Shown here: positions 51,358 through 59,995 of the stretch, in pieces | Layout: every line of letters begins with the position of its first letter | Position numbering within the stretch: position 1 is the first letter of the stretch | Program-made: the position numbers and the translations under genes | NCBI RefSeq assembly: GCF_901827155.1 | Contig: NZ_LR594660.1 | Span: forward strand, 62,001-126,000 | DNA: 64,000 nt | Direction of reading: 5' to 3' | Source of the DNA: Variovorax sp. PBL-H6 | GTDB lineage: Bacteria > Pseudomonadota > Gammaproteobacteria > Burkholderiales > Burkholderiaceae_C | Notes under the pieces: generated by a model | Told to the model about the DNA's origin: nothing | The model's input: the letters and a program-made list of their open reading frames with translations, nothing else | The model's database searches: none

Positions 51358-51385
51358 CCCGACCTCTTTGAGGTCGGGTTTTTCT
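51358..51385 (+). terminator. Terminator after the GHKL ATPase gene
   Basis: CCCGACCTC/GAGGTCGGG stem with TTTTTCTT. Confidence 0.9.
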
Positions 51386-51422
51386 TGCTAGATTCAGCTT
51401 TCTCGGGCCGCCTCCTGCCGTT

Positions 51423-51431
51423 GCTATACCG
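51423..51431 (+). promoter_or_regulatory. GCTATACCG promoter box
   Basis: Recurring box 27 nt before ATG 51458. Confidence 0.55.
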
Positions 51432-51457
51432 CGCATAGACCATTTTTTGGAGTATCC

Positions 51458-51772
51458 ATGTCCCGCAACATGCAGCAATCGGTTCCCCTGTCGAAGCGCC
51501 TCATCACTTTCGGGTGCGCGTTGGCCTTTGGTTCACTCATCGTCGACGCTCCCTGGCCGATTTACGCGATTTTTGGCTACAACATCTCGTTGAACCTCAT
51601 CTTGTGCTTCGCCTTCTCTTTCGTCGCGTTCCTCGGATTCGTCCTTGGGCTCGTCGAAACCACTGCCGCTCACGCCGGTCGTCGTCGCGTAGCATCCGCT
51701 GCCGCCGTCGAGCCTGAAGCAGAAGCCGTAACATCCAGTCCCGTGGGTGAAGCGGTCATGCCGAAAGCCTAA
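51458..51772 (+). CDS. Membrane protein, 104 aa
   Basis: Two hydrophobic helices (about 15-34 and 40-66) followed by a basic turn (AGRRRVAS) and an acidic/Ala tail. Probably an inner-membrane hairpin with both ends in the cytoplasm. It is bracketed by a CTATACC box and a terminator. Function unknown; similar in plan to the 137-aa protein at 40.6 kb. Confidence 0.7.
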   Translation: MSRNMQQSVPLSKRLITFGCALAFGSLIVDAPWPIYAIFGYNISLNLILCFAFSFVAFLGFVLGLVETTAAHAGRRRVASAAAVEPEAEAVTSSPVGEAVMPKA

Positions 51773-51815
51773 TTACATGGACCAGTCCATCGCTTAAGCT
51801 TTCTTCATGATTCAA

Positions 51816-51842
51816 AAGGCGCCCCCCGGCGCCTTTTTCTTT
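51816..51842 (+). terminator. Terminator after the 104-aa gene
   Basis: AAGGCGCC/GGCGCCTT stem followed by TTTCTTTT. Confidence 0.88.
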
Positions 51843-51882
51843 TGATGAGAGAAAATGGACGCACTCCAGCAAAGGCCCGCGC

Positions 51883-52890
51883 GTGTCACCTACAGCCCTG
51901 AATTACTCCACCACCGCCATCGAGGAACTCGAAGCGCGCGTGCCAGGCTTGCGAGGTAACGGCTTCACCACCACCGCAGCGGTCCATGAGCAACTTGGCC
52001 AACTCCTGCGCGAAGCCGTGAAATTCAACCTGCCCGAACATGGCGAGCTCGTTGCGCTGGAAAACTCCACGGACAGCTTCTCGGAATTCATCCGGCTTCC
52101 GTTCGACGCCGTCGCGCTCGAGGCGCCCTTCCCCCAGGATAAGGAGGTATACGCCGGCGGAGGTGCGTTCCAGGAAACTGCATCCTCCAGGAGAATCGCT
52201 GCTTGCTGGTCCAGCAGCCTGGCCAAACGGTATCCGGCCTTGTGCCCCACAGGCATGAGCCGACCCGGCTTTTTTGTTGCGTCCGTGTACTACCACGACG
52301 ATGCGAAGCGCTGGCTCGTAGCACCCCTGGCTTCGTTCATCCCACTGAACCCGGGCATCTGGCGAGGTGCAGAGGAGCCACTGCCAGGCTCGGACCAGTT
52401 GGAGCGCGAGTTTCTCTTGAGCCAGGGGCGCCTCAAACCAACGACGGCAACGTACGAGTGCCAGACCGTCAACCTGTGCCCGGAGATGGTCGCCCTCATG
52501 GCCCAAGAGACTGGTTCAATGGAGCAGGCCATCGCGCGTCTATCCATCGATGTGCGTGACGAGGCGAGCACGGCGCTGGGGTTCTGCCTGACGGTCAACG
52601 CCAGCAACGTGGGCCGTGTGCGGATGCCCGCGCCTGACAAGCTGAACAAGAAGCGCATCAAAAACGGCCGACCACCCTTCTACGAGAGCTGGGTCTTGGA
52701 CCTCATGAAAGCGCCTGCTGGGCCCGCCCGGGCCGGCGGCTACGAAATTGATGGCCAGCGCAATCCGCCCCGGCAACATCTGCGACGCGGCCATATCCGT
52801 CGCCTGGCGCCAGACCGGATTACCTTCGTTCGTCCGACGACCATCGGCGCCGGCGCACGCGGCGTTGTGGACAAGGTGTATCGCCTGTAG
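51883..52890 (+). CDS. Phage/plasmid-type hypothetical protein, 335 aa
   Basis: The start is a GTG at 51883. The C-terminal third (KNGRPPFYESWVLDL, then PPRQHLRRGHIRRL and a Val/Gly-rich end) matches a pattern I recall from many hypothetical phage and plasmid proteins in proteobacteria. The function of that conserved block is not known. The N-terminal two thirds are soluble and mixed. It is followed by a convergent gene and its terminator. Confidence 0.7.
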   Translation: MSPTALNYSTTAIEELEARVPGLRGNGFTTTAAVHEQLGQLLREAVKFNLPEHGELVALENSTDSFSEFIRLPFDAVALEAPFPQDKEVYAGGGAFQETASSRRIAACWSSSLAKRYPALCPTGMSRPGFFVASVYYHDDAKRWLVAPLASFIPLNPGIWRGAEEPLPGSDQLEREFLLSQGRLKPTTATYECQTVNLCPEMVALMAQETGSMEQAIARLSIDVRDEASTALGFCLTVNASNVGRVRMPAPDKLNKKRIKNGRPPFYESWVLDLMKAPAGPARAGGYEIDGQRNPPRQHLRRGHIRRLAPDRITFVRPTTIGAGARGVVDKVYRL

Positions 52891-52911
52891 CTGCGCGTGG
52901 CCAGTGCCAAG

Positions 52912-52940
52912 ACAAAGCCGCCATCCGAAGATGGCGGCTC
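52912..52940 (-). terminator. Terminator after the 318-aa gene
   Basis: AGCCGCCATC/GATGGCGGCT stem; minus-strand tail TTGTCTT. Confidence 0.8.
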
Positions 52941-52948
52941 GAATGACG

Positions 52949-53905
52949 TCAGGCGGGAGTTGACCCGGCGACGGTGTAATGCGTACCTTGCGCGAAGACC
53001 TGCTCGTCGTTTGCAATGGCCAGCCAGGTGATTGGGGCCATCGGGTGACCTGCGAGATTGCCCGCAGGCAGTGCTTCATCGAGGATTTCGAGCTCGTTCT
53101 CGTCGAATAATGCGCCACGAAGCTCGTACTCGAAATACCGCGTGAGCGCCGAAGCGTGATACACGCTGCGAAGCTCCTCGTTGGTCAGCTTGACCCAGCC
53201 ATGCACATGCACGCAGTCCAGGATGTACCGAGCCACGGTCTCCAGGGCCTCGACCGGCTCTACGACATGCTCAAGGCCGTAGGCTTTGAGCGTCACCGGC
53301 TTTCTTTCCTTGATGTCGCCTTCGCCCGGAGACATCTCGTCGATGAGCTCTGTGCTGGTTCCGTCGACTTGCACGTTCAGGTAGAGAAACGCTGCGGCCA
53401 CGTCTTCTGGCACCTTGGTATCCTGTCTCAGGACACCCTTCGCAACGTCGAGCATGGCTCGGACCGCCGCTCCGTGCTTTCCGATTTCGTCGTCCCCGCA
53501 CCAGCCGGTGTCGGCAATCTTTCCGGTGACCCGGTCGATGACAGACGCGATGGTGACGCTGCAGAAGTCCGCATTGCGGTCAACTTGACAGCAGACCGCG
53601 GCCTCTAGCGCGTCAGCACCCCCGAAGTCGTCCGAGTAGCGCTGATTGTTGTCTTCATAGAGGGCGTGCACGGTGTATCGCGGCTGCCCAGGCTTCCAGG
53701 CATTCGGGTCCTCCTCGGCGCGCGTGGCGGCCGGCCGATTCAGCGAGGCGAGCAGCGTACGATAGTTCTTCGCGCCGAGGGCGGTCGAAAGCGCCTCGAG
53801 AGCGATGGTGTTCTTGACCTTCACGCCCTTGGACGCAAAGAATTCGGTCATGCGGCGTGCCGACTCCTTGAAGAGGTCGACATTCGATTGTTCTTGAACT
53901 TCCAT
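52949..53905 (-). CDS. Glyoxalase-superfamily-associated hypothetical protein, 318 aa
   Basis: ATG 53905 follows GGAGAAA. The N-terminus (VKNTIALEALSTALGAKNYR) matches a short helical motif found at the start of many plasmid proteins labelled glyoxalase-superfamily, where it probably folds as a DNA- or protein-binding helix pair. The remainder includes strands (FCSVTIASVIDRVTGKIAD) and a helical C-terminal part. No active-site metal ligands are evident. The 279-bp spacer before it holds a minus-strand GGTATAGG box near 54115 and nothing else I can identify. Confidence 0.65.
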   Translation of the reverse strand: MEVQEQSNVDLFKESARRMTEFFASKGVKVKNTIALEALSTALGAKNYRTLLASLNRPAATRAEEDPNAWKPGQPRYTVHALYEDNNQRYSDDFGGADALEAAVCCQVDRNADFCSVTIASVIDRVTGKIADTGWCGDDEIGKHGAAVRAMLDVAKGVLRQDTKVPEDVAAAFLYLNVQVDGTSTELIDEMSPGEGDIKERKPVTLKAYGLEHVVEPVEALETVARYILDCVHVHGWVKLTNEELRSVYHASALTRYFEYELRGALFDENELEILDEALPAGNLAGHPMAPITWLAIANDEQVFAQGTHYTVAGSTPA

Positions 53906-54136
53906 GAGATTTCTCCGTTTGGCAGTTGGCCTGTTGCTTTCAAGATGTTCGCGTTGTCCCGACATGCCAACCGCTAGGTTGAGTTGTCATGGGTGTTGAG
54001 ATAGGTGTCCTTTGAGCCGAAGCTCGGGAGACGCTTCGTTTGCCGTGCCTCTTGCGAGGTGCGAACGGGAGGTGAAGCAACCCCAGCACAAGGCTGTTGC
54101 TCTGTGTCTAGCGACCTATACCGGAACCCGCACCCC

Positions 54137-54172
54137 AAGAAAAATCCCGGACCGCGTGAGCGTCCGGGATTG
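54137..54172 (-). terminator. Terminator after the VWA gene
   Basis: AATCCCGGA/TCCGGGATT stem; minus-strand tail TTTTCTT. Confidence 0.88.
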
Positions 54173-54184
54173 GAAAAGATGTTT

Positions 54185-55504
54185 TCAGTCGACGTCGAGT
54201 TCAACCATTTCGCCGAATGGCGGTAGCTTTCCTCGGTTGCTTCCTTCTGGGACTGCCCAGAGAACCGGGTAGTCGGGTGCCTCGCAGGGAAAGGTTCCCA
54301 GCAAATCGGTCAGGTAGACCATGCAGCAGCACTCGATGTCCTCGTCCTCGACGTAGCTGAACGCGGGCTCGAAGTGCGTACCGCCGCCACCATAGGTGGT
54401 CTGGTCCAGCTCCTCTGCGACGTCGTCCACCATGTCCTGTACCTTGCGGATATGCGTGTCGATGTCCAGAACCACAACCCGTTCTGGCTTGAGCCGCTCG
54501 ACGATGTCGAGAATCTCCCCGTTGAACAGGCGCCGGTAGTCGTTCTTCACCGAGCCACTGGTGTCCCGCGCGACGACCAACGTCTTCATGCTCGCCCCGC
54601 GCAGGCCTGGGAGAATGAACCCCAGGTGCAGGTAGCGGCGATTGACGACGGCCATCGTGTAGTCCGGGGCGTGCATCGACGTTTCGACGAAGTTTTGCAG
54701 CACCGACTTCCAGTCGACCCTGCTTTTCAGCGCCTCACCGACTAGTGACATCACGTTGCCAGGCAGGTCACCCTGCATGTGCGTCGCCGCTTCCACCGCA
54801 AGCTGCCATTCGGTCTCCAGGCTTTTGGTGCCTTGGCCGTTCTCGGCCTCCTTGGGGGCCTGGCGTACTTCACCCAGCATCTGCGGCGTTACGGGAGCGG
54901 CCTGCGGTTGCCCGCCCTCGCCGTCCTGCTCGCCGGTCTCCGGCTCGCCCGACCCGCTTCCGTTGTCCGGTGACCGGGGCTCGGGGCCTTCCTGACCCTC
55001 GGGTGAGGGGGTGGGGTCGCTGCCTCCGTCCCCGCCATCCGCGTCCCCGCCGCCACCTTCCGGTGTGGGGGGCGCGGGCGGCGGCGCCGGCGGCCGAGCT
55101 TCGAGAAGCTTCGAGTAGATGAACTCCGCGGAGAATCCGAGGTGCTCCTTGCCTGTTGCCATGCCTTGCGGCAGTCGGAAACCCGATTTCAGGACCATCG
55201 GATGGATGGCCTCGTCGCACGCCTCGTTCCAGAGAACTGTCTCTCGACTGTCTTGCCTCCAGGGATGGCCCGCTACGATGTGCAGGACGGTAGCCGAAAT
55301 CAAGCCCTTGAGCTCAACGTCGACCAGGGTATCGATATACCGGGGGTTGAATCCCAGCGTCACCGAATCCGTCCACATGCCCGCACACGTCGGGTCCTCG
55401 GCGAGTTTCAGGCGCAGCGCCAGAAACCCGAAGAACGGCTGGTCGGCCAGCATGTCGGAGCGGGCCTTCATGACCCGCTTGACGTGTGCCGACTTAGGCT
55501 GCAC
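54185..55504 (-). CDS. DUF2201-type putative metallopeptidase with VWA-like domain
   Basis: The N-terminal domain (about 1-130) matches the DUF2201 metallopeptidase-like region, with LHIVAGHPWRQ at the position of an HExxH-type site; the Glu is missing, so catalysis is doubtful. A long acidic, Pro/Gly-rich linker (about 140-215) follows. The C-terminal VWA-like domain has the MIDAS motif VARDTSGSVKND (about 315-326) and a later Thr/Asp loop (TYGGGGTHFEPAF). It overlaps the end of the DUF3150 gene by 11 nt and forms an operon with it and the MoxR ATPase, a chaperone-like metal-insertion or remodelling arrangement. Confidence 0.88.
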   Translation of the reverse strand: MQPKSAHVKRVMKARSDMLADQPFFGFLALRLKLAEDPTCAGMWTDSVTLGFNPRYIDTLVDVELKGLISATVLHIVAGHPWRQDSRETVLWNEACDEAIHPMVLKSGFRLPQGMATGKEHLGFSAEFIYSKLLEARPPAPPPAPPTPEGGGGDADGGDGGSDPTPSPEGQEGPEPRSPDNGSGSGEPETGEQDGEGGQPQAAPVTPQMLGEVRQAPKEAENGQGTKSLETEWQLAVEAATHMQGDLPGNVMSLVGEALKSRVDWKSVLQNFVETSMHAPDYTMAVVNRRYLHLGFILPGLRGASMKTLVVARDTSGSVKNDYRRLFNGEILDIVERLKPERVVVLDIDTHIRKVQDMVDDVAEELDQTTYGGGGTHFEPAFSYVEDEDIECCCMVYLTDLLGTFPCEAPDYPVLWAVPEGSNRGKLPPFGEMVELDVD

Positions 55505-56420
55505 GCTTGAGCTCCATCACCGTCGCGTTGACCGCAGGTGCGGCCATTGGCGCCGGCGGGGCACGCTTCTGGCCCATGAACGCCTGCATGACACTGAACA
55601 CCGTCTTGGCTTCGTCCGCGACGCGCTTGCGCGCGCTGGGGTCGTTTTTCACCATCGCGGCGCTGACGTTGGTCAACGAGCCCTTCAGGCGGTTTGCCAG
55701 CATGTCCAGCTTTTCGTCGTTCGTCACGTTGAGCCGAGGCAGAAGGTCCGCGAGGTCGCGCACCGCTGCAATCGTCTCTTCGCGCACGTAGGCGTCCCCG
55801 TCCATCAGCTTCGCCGACAGGCGCTCGAGGCGCTCGTGCAGGTCTTCCCACATCCGGCGGTTGGCCCGTTTGAACGTGTCACGCATGTCGGCTTCCAGCT
55901 TGGCGCAAAGGTCTTGCGCCTCCTTGTCGGCCAGGCCCAGATGCAGCATCCCTTCAGACGCCGGCATCGTCATCACCTTCATGTCGAAGTCGTACTTGTA
56001 CTTGAGCGACTGCTTGTCAGGGTAGTCGCTCTCGCTGTACAGCTGGCCGAGCACCTTGCGCGCTTCTTCGCGGATACCGTCGTACTGGTCGATGAGACCG
56101 AGCACGGCGACTTCAAACTGATGCTTGAAGCCGCGCATCGCCTTCATGTAGGACTCGTAGTTTGCCGTCGGCAAGATGCGCGGGCCGTCATGCATCCACG
56201 CCAGGGTGTTTTCGTAGTGGAACGTCCGCGCCGCCCGTTGGGCCGCGTAGAGCGTGTCCAGCACCTGGCACTTCGGCAGAAGGCTCTTCCAGAATCGTCC
56301 GAGGCGGCGGTCCGTCACCTGGTGGGCGTCGGTGACCTGCTCCGAAATCTTCTTGTCTTGGCGGTTGGCTTGCCACACGCTGATGTTCAGCGAAACGAGC
56401 ACTGCATTCTTGATTTCCAT
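55494..56420 (-). CDS. DUF3150-like protein, 308 aa
   Basis: The product is helical, beginning with a strand (AVLVSLNISVWQANRQDKKI), a pattern recalled from DUF3150 proteins. These occur between MoxR-type ATPases and VWA proteins in large phages and plasmids. A coiled-coil-like middle (about 90-240) and an Ala/Pro C-terminus follow. Position between the ATPase and VWA genes supports the assignment. Function unknown, probably an adaptor or substrate of the ATPase. Confidence 0.75.
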   Translation of the reverse strand: MEIKNAVLVSLNISVWQANRQDKKISEQVTDAHQVTDRRLGRFWKSLLPKCQVLDTLYAAQRAARTFHYENTLAWMHDGPRILPTANYESYMKAMRGFKHQFEVAVLGLIDQYDGIREEARKVLGQLYSESDYPDKQSLKYKYDFDMKVMTMPASEGMLHLGLADKEAQDLCAKLEADMRDTFKRANRRMWEDLHERLERLSAKLMDGDAYVREETIAAVRDLADLLPRLNVTNDEKLDMLANRLKGSLTNVSAAMVKNDPSARKRVADEAKTVFSVMQAFMGQKRAPPAPMAAPAVNATVMELKRAA

Positions 56421-56438
56421 GTTTGATTCCTTGTTCGT

Positions 56439-57473
56439 TTACAGCAATGCGCCCACCTCACCAGCCAGCAGCCGTGAGTAGGCTGCGGTTTGGGTGATTC
56501 CGGGGGTCAGAACGATGCTCTTGCGGACCATGAAGGCCGCGGCTTCGCCGTAGGCTTGTTGGACCATGCGTCCTGCATAGGTGCTCAGCGCACCGAAGTT
56601 GGTCTTCGTCGCTGCCGATGCGAGCCCTGATGCCAGGACCCACAAAGTGGAGACCTCATCAGGGATGCGCGCGGTGTCCGGATACAGCAGGATGTCGTCC
56701 AGGCTCGGCAGGTCCTTCGCCACTTCCAGGAAGTTGACGAATTCGGTTGCCGCTTCCTTGCCCACAGAGCCGCTTAGCTCTTCCAGTACGCCGGCCTTGT
56801 CCTCCTTGAGGTCATCGGCAGCGCCAGCCTTGAGCAGCTTTGCCAGGTTGTGCCAGGTACGTGGCGACGGGCTGTTCACCAGCTCGGTCGTCGGGTTGGG
56901 CTTGTGAAAGAGGTCGCCCCCGCGAAACTGCAGGAAAGCGACGAGCTCCGGAGGAAGTCCCTTCGCGAGCGCCCAGTCAATCCACATATCCAGGTCAGGC
57001 TCGACCTCCAAGATGGTCACGAAGCGGCTCTTGACGGGCTCCAGCAGTCCAGAGACGCCGGCGCGGTCCTGCTTGCGATTCGTGGCGGCAACGAAGGTGA
57101 CACAGTTCGGGAGAACGTGCTCGTCGATGCGCCGCGCCAGCAGCAGCTGCATGAAGGCGGCTTGCACCGCCGGGGCAGCCTGGCCAAGGTCGTCCAGGAA
57201 CCAGAGCGTCGGCTTCGTGGCGCTGAGCGCCTGAGCCATCACACCGTACGGCAGAAACCGCGCTGCGTCGCCCTTCTTGTTCGGGTAGGGCAAGCCCTTC
57301 GCGTCCGTCGGGTCGGAGACCACCGGGTGCGAAACGAGCAGTTCCCGCTCAGTTTGTCTTGCGACTTCGTGCACGACGTCCGTCTTGCCGACGCCAGGGG
57401 CGCCAACAAGCAGAACCGCCAGACCCGCACTGATGTTGCGCACCAGGCTTTGACGAACTCTGTTGATTTTCAT
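56439..57473 (-). CDS. MoxR-family AAA+ ATPase
   Basis: From ATG 57473 (MKINRVRQSLVRNI) the 344-aa protein has Walker A VGAPGVGKTDVV (about 23-33), Walker B LWFLDDLGQA and sensor-1 VTFVAATNRKQDRAGVSGLLEPVKSRF. These are the marks of the MoxR/RavA helix-2-insert clade. Such ATPases act with VWA proteins to remodel or load metal centres in other proteins. It heads the MoxR-DUF3150-VWA operon. Its promoter region is shared with divergent rnhA. Confidence 0.92.
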   Translation of the reverse strand: MKINRVRQSLVRNISAGLAVLLVGAPGVGKTDVVHEVARQTERELLVSHPVVSDPTDAKGLPYPNKKGDAARFLPYGVMAQALSATKPTLWFLDDLGQAAPAVQAAFMQLLLARRIDEHVLPNCVTFVAATNRKQDRAGVSGLLEPVKSRFVTILEVEPDLDMWIDWALAKGLPPELVAFLQFRGGDLFHKPNPTTELVNSPSPRTWHNLAKLLKAGAADDLKEDKAGVLEELSGSVGKEAATEFVNFLEVAKDLPSLDDILLYPDTARIPDEVSTLWVLASGLASAATKTNFGALSTYAGRMVQQAYGEAAAFMVRKSIVLTPGITQTAAYSRLLAGEVGALL

Positions 57474-57579
57474 TGGTTTGTCCTCTTGAGTGAAAGTTGT
57501 CCTGCTTGGTCTAGCGAACAGCCCGCACGCGGCTATCGGTGCATCCACGACGCCCGAAGGCTAAAACGTTTTAGGGGGC

Positions 57580-57607
57580 TTTAGAGCCAAGCTCTTTCTG
57601 CTATAAT
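57580..57607 (+). promoter_or_regulatory. Promoter for rnhA (TTTAGA-16-TATAAT)
   Basis: Consensus TATAAT at 57602-57607, TTTAGA at 57580-57585. A TAAAATGCA nonamer overlaps the ATG. Confidence 0.65.
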
Positions 57608-57633
57608 GCTGACACCACTCACAAGAATCTAAA

Positions 57634-58134
57634 ATGCAAAACGACCTGTTCGCCGCCCCTGCTCCGACTGCTCTCAGCTACGTCGCCTACTGCGACGGTG
57701 CCTGCAAGGCCAACGGCAAGGTCGGCGCCGCAGCCAACGGAGGTTGGGGGTTCTCGCTCCGCGACCAGAATGGCACCGTGGTTGTGGAAGGACACGGCGG
57801 TGCCCTTGGAACGACCAACAACAAGATGGAGCTGTCGGCTGCAATCGAGACGCTTCGCCGCGTCCCGGAAGGCGCCCGCATCGAGGTCTTCACCGACTCG
57901 AAGTACGTAATTCAGGGCCTAACCGAGTGGATGCCCGGGTGGAAGCGCAAGGGCTGGCGTACCGCCGGCGGCGACGCCGTCAAGAATGTCGACCTCTGGC
58001 AGCAGCTGGATGCCCTCTTCGCGAAGCGGAAGGTGAAGATGACCTGGGTTAAGGGCCACAATGGCGACCCAGGCAATGAACGCGCGGATGCGCTGGCCAA
58101 TCTCGGCGCGGCGAACGCCCTCGCGTCCGCCTGA
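57634..58134 (+). CDS. rnhA: Ribonuclease HI
   Basis: RNase HI cuts the RNA of RNA-DNA hybrids, removing primers. The 166-aa protein is canonical: first catalytic Asp in VAYCDGACKANG, Glu in NNKMELSAAIETL, Asp in IEVFTDSKYVIQGLTEW, and the late VKGHNGDPGNERADALA motif with the fourth acidic residue and the flexible-loop His. A short N-terminal extension (about 13 residues) precedes the fold. It is divergent from the MoxR operon. It complements the ligase, polymerase and 5'-exonuclease. Confidence 0.96.
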   Translation: MQNDLFAAPAPTALSYVAYCDGACKANGKVGAAANGGWGFSLRDQNGTVVVEGHGGALGTTNNKMELSAAIETLRRVPEGARIEVFTDSKYVIQGLTEWMPGWKRKGWRTAGGDAVKNVDLWQQLDALFAKRKVKMTWVKGHNGDPGNERADALANLGAANALASA

Positions 58135-58252
58135 CCTGGCTCCGGCCCGCCGGCAAGCCGACGGCTAGCTGCCGCAGGCCCCTCATGCCATAACGCCCAG
58201 CTAAAGCTCGGCGTTTCCCGCTCAATCACGCCCGAATCCTGCCGGCGAGCAT

Positions 58253-59224
58253 TCAGGCTCGAAAGCCCATCGACGTCTTCTTCTTCACGTGCGAATGTCC
58301 GACGTCGTCGGCAAGGACCGTCTCACGCTTGGCCAGGCGCGCGGACCCCATGGCGTCGAGCAGGGCCTTCTTCATTTCCCGCGGGGACACTTCCGCCATG
58401 TGTTCGAGCACGGCATCGGTGAGGTCCGGGTCGAAACCCCAGCCGTTAGCGGCCAGAAGCCCCGAATAGATGCTTTGAGCGATGCTGGCGGCCTGGGCGC
58501 GCGTCGGGGACGGCACCTCGTACACCATCATTCGCTGGAGGATGTAGTCGGGGATGGCCGAGAGATTGTTCGCGGTTCCGACCCAGAAGATGCCTGACGT
58601 GTCGATTTCGACGTCGAGGAACTCATCGGTGAAGTGTTTGGCCGTGTCCGGCTCCAACAACTGCAGCAGCGCGCCGAAGGGGTCATAGCGGTGGTCGCCA
58701 CCTGCCTTGTCCACCTCATCGAGGGTGAACGCCGGGTTGGCGATGGTCTCCTCAATCAGCGCCTGGGCCACCTTGCCGTGGCGTGCACCGCTCCAGCCCG
58801 ACGAGCTCCCGGACAGCACCCAGCCACTGGTCATGGTGCCCATCGAGACGAAGCGATGCGGGATGTTCAGCGCCTTCGCCAGTTCTGCGGCGAAGTGCGT
58901 CTTTCCGACCCCAGGCTCGCCTGCCAGCAGGATTGGCACGAAGTTGAGCGGGGATGAGCCATAGAGCGCGAGCTCCAGGTATTTGCGCAAGTCGTCGACC
59001 ACGCCCTGGAAGTTGGGGCACGCCTGGGCGAGCGGCGCAAGCGCGTCGGAGGAAGACGGCTTGGAGATGAAGCGCTGGGCACCGACGTCAAGCATTCGAC
59101 CGTAGGTTTTCATCAGGAGCGCGTTGTTCGTTCCTTCTGAGCGGGCCATGGCTTTGACCACAGCTTCGGGGCTGTAAATCTCGCGGGTTCCGCCGAGGGA
59201 CAGCGACATCGTGAACTGACTCAT
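58253..59224 (-). CDS. AAA+ ATPase resembling the Lon ATPase module, no protease domain
   Basis: The start is ATG 59224, after GGGAG. In 323 aa an N-terminal helical region (about 1-80) precedes the AAA+ core: Walker A LLAGEPGVGKTHFA (about 107), SGSSSGWSGARHGKVAQAL, Walker B FTLDEVDKAG, sensor-1 FWVGTANNLSAIP and a C-terminal lid with SPREMKKALLDAMGSARLA. The middle pattern resembles Lon and ClpX, but there is no Ser-Lys protease domain. It probably unfolds or remodels a partner, perhaps tied to the MoxR/VWA set across rnhA. Confidence 0.85.
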   Translation of the reverse strand: MSQFTMSLSLGGTREIYSPEAVVKAMARSEGTNNALLMKTYGRMLDVGAQRFISKPSSSDALAPLAQACPNFQGVVDDLRKYLELALYGSSPLNFVPILLAGEPGVGKTHFAAELAKALNIPHRFVSMGTMTSGWVLSGSSSGWSGARHGKVAQALIEETIANPAFTLDEVDKAGGDHRYDPFGALLQLLEPDTAKHFTDEFLDVEIDTSGIFWVGTANNLSAIPDYILQRMMVYEVPSPTRAQAASIAQSIYSGLLAANGWGFDPDLTDAVLEHMAEVSPREMKKALLDAMGSARLAKRETVLADDVGHSHVKKKTSMGFRA

Positions 59225-59356
59225 GGAATCTCCCGAAGTGAGCCTTGACGCCAGCGGCTGGCTGGATTGACGTCGTGTAGCGCTGACTTTTATGCCGTTG
59301 CGCAAACATTTAAGTCGCTTGCCTAAACAGCCGGTCACCTCAACGGGAACCATTTC

Positions 59357-59470
59357 ATGGAAGCGTACTTCGACAGCTGCATTCGCCTTTGGGTACAGCT
59401 CGCCTTTCTGCCTTACCGCATCATCGGCGGCGGTGCGAAGTCATTGGGTGTCGAGGACGCGGGTCACTAA
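59357..59470 (+). CDS. Small protein, 37 aa
   Basis: ATG 59357 opens a 37-codon frame (MEAYFDSCIRLWVQLAFLPY) with a weakly hydrophobic N-terminal helix, ending 18 nt before the next gene. A GGGAA lies 9 nt upstream. Coding status is uncertain; it may be a leader to the 168-aa gene. Confidence 0.35.
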   Translation: MEAYFDSCIRLWVQLAFLPYRIIGGGAKSLGVEDAGH

Positions 59471-59488
59471 GCGGCCGACCCCTCAGCA

Positions 59489-59995
59489 ATGCAAGCGCAG
59501 GTAATCGACCTCACGTACATCCAGGCCTGCCAGCAATGGAAGGTTGTGGACGAGGCCGAGCGGGAGGCAGCTTTCTTTGCGGACTCGGTGAACCGGTGCC
59601 AAGCCGAGATGGTCTGGTCGAATGCATTTTCGAGGGGCCTGGCTTCCGAAGCCCTGTCAAAGGCGCAGCTCCTGCACGACAACGCAGTGGCCAAGCAGGC
59701 TGCCGCTCGGCGCAGGGCGTTACTGCTCTCCGGCCAGGCGGCCTATCGCAACTGGGGCGTGCGCCTGGGCAGGGAATATCGTTTCTGCGCCGCTTCCGAA
59801 GAGCGTGCGCGGTTCGTTGTGGACTTTCTTCGCCCCGCGGAAGCGCTGCCTGCACCGGGCCGGTGCACTTTCATTTGCGCGGGAGACGGTCCAGCCGGCC
59901 GGGGAATGGTGTTCCTTGGGTTGGACGAAATGACGCCGCATGAGGTCGATTCCAACGTCATCAGCCTGGGGAATGTCATGCGAGGCGGCAGCTGA
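59489..59995 (+). CDS. Hypothetical protein, 168 aa
   Basis: A mainly helical soluble protein, rich in Ala, Gln and Arg (LASEALSKAQLLHDNAVAKQ), with a small strand region near the end (RCTFICAGDGPAGRGMVFLG). The plus-strand frame is favoured over two minus-strand frames by composition. No family recognised. Confidence 0.55.
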   Translation: MQAQVIDLTYIQACQQWKVVDEAEREAAFFADSVNRCQAEMVWSNAFSRGLASEALSKAQLLHDNAVAKQAAARRRALLLSGQAAYRNWGVRLGREYRFCAASEERARFVVDFLRPAEALPAPGRCTFICAGDGPAGRGMVFLGLDEMTPHEVDSNVISLGNVMRGGS

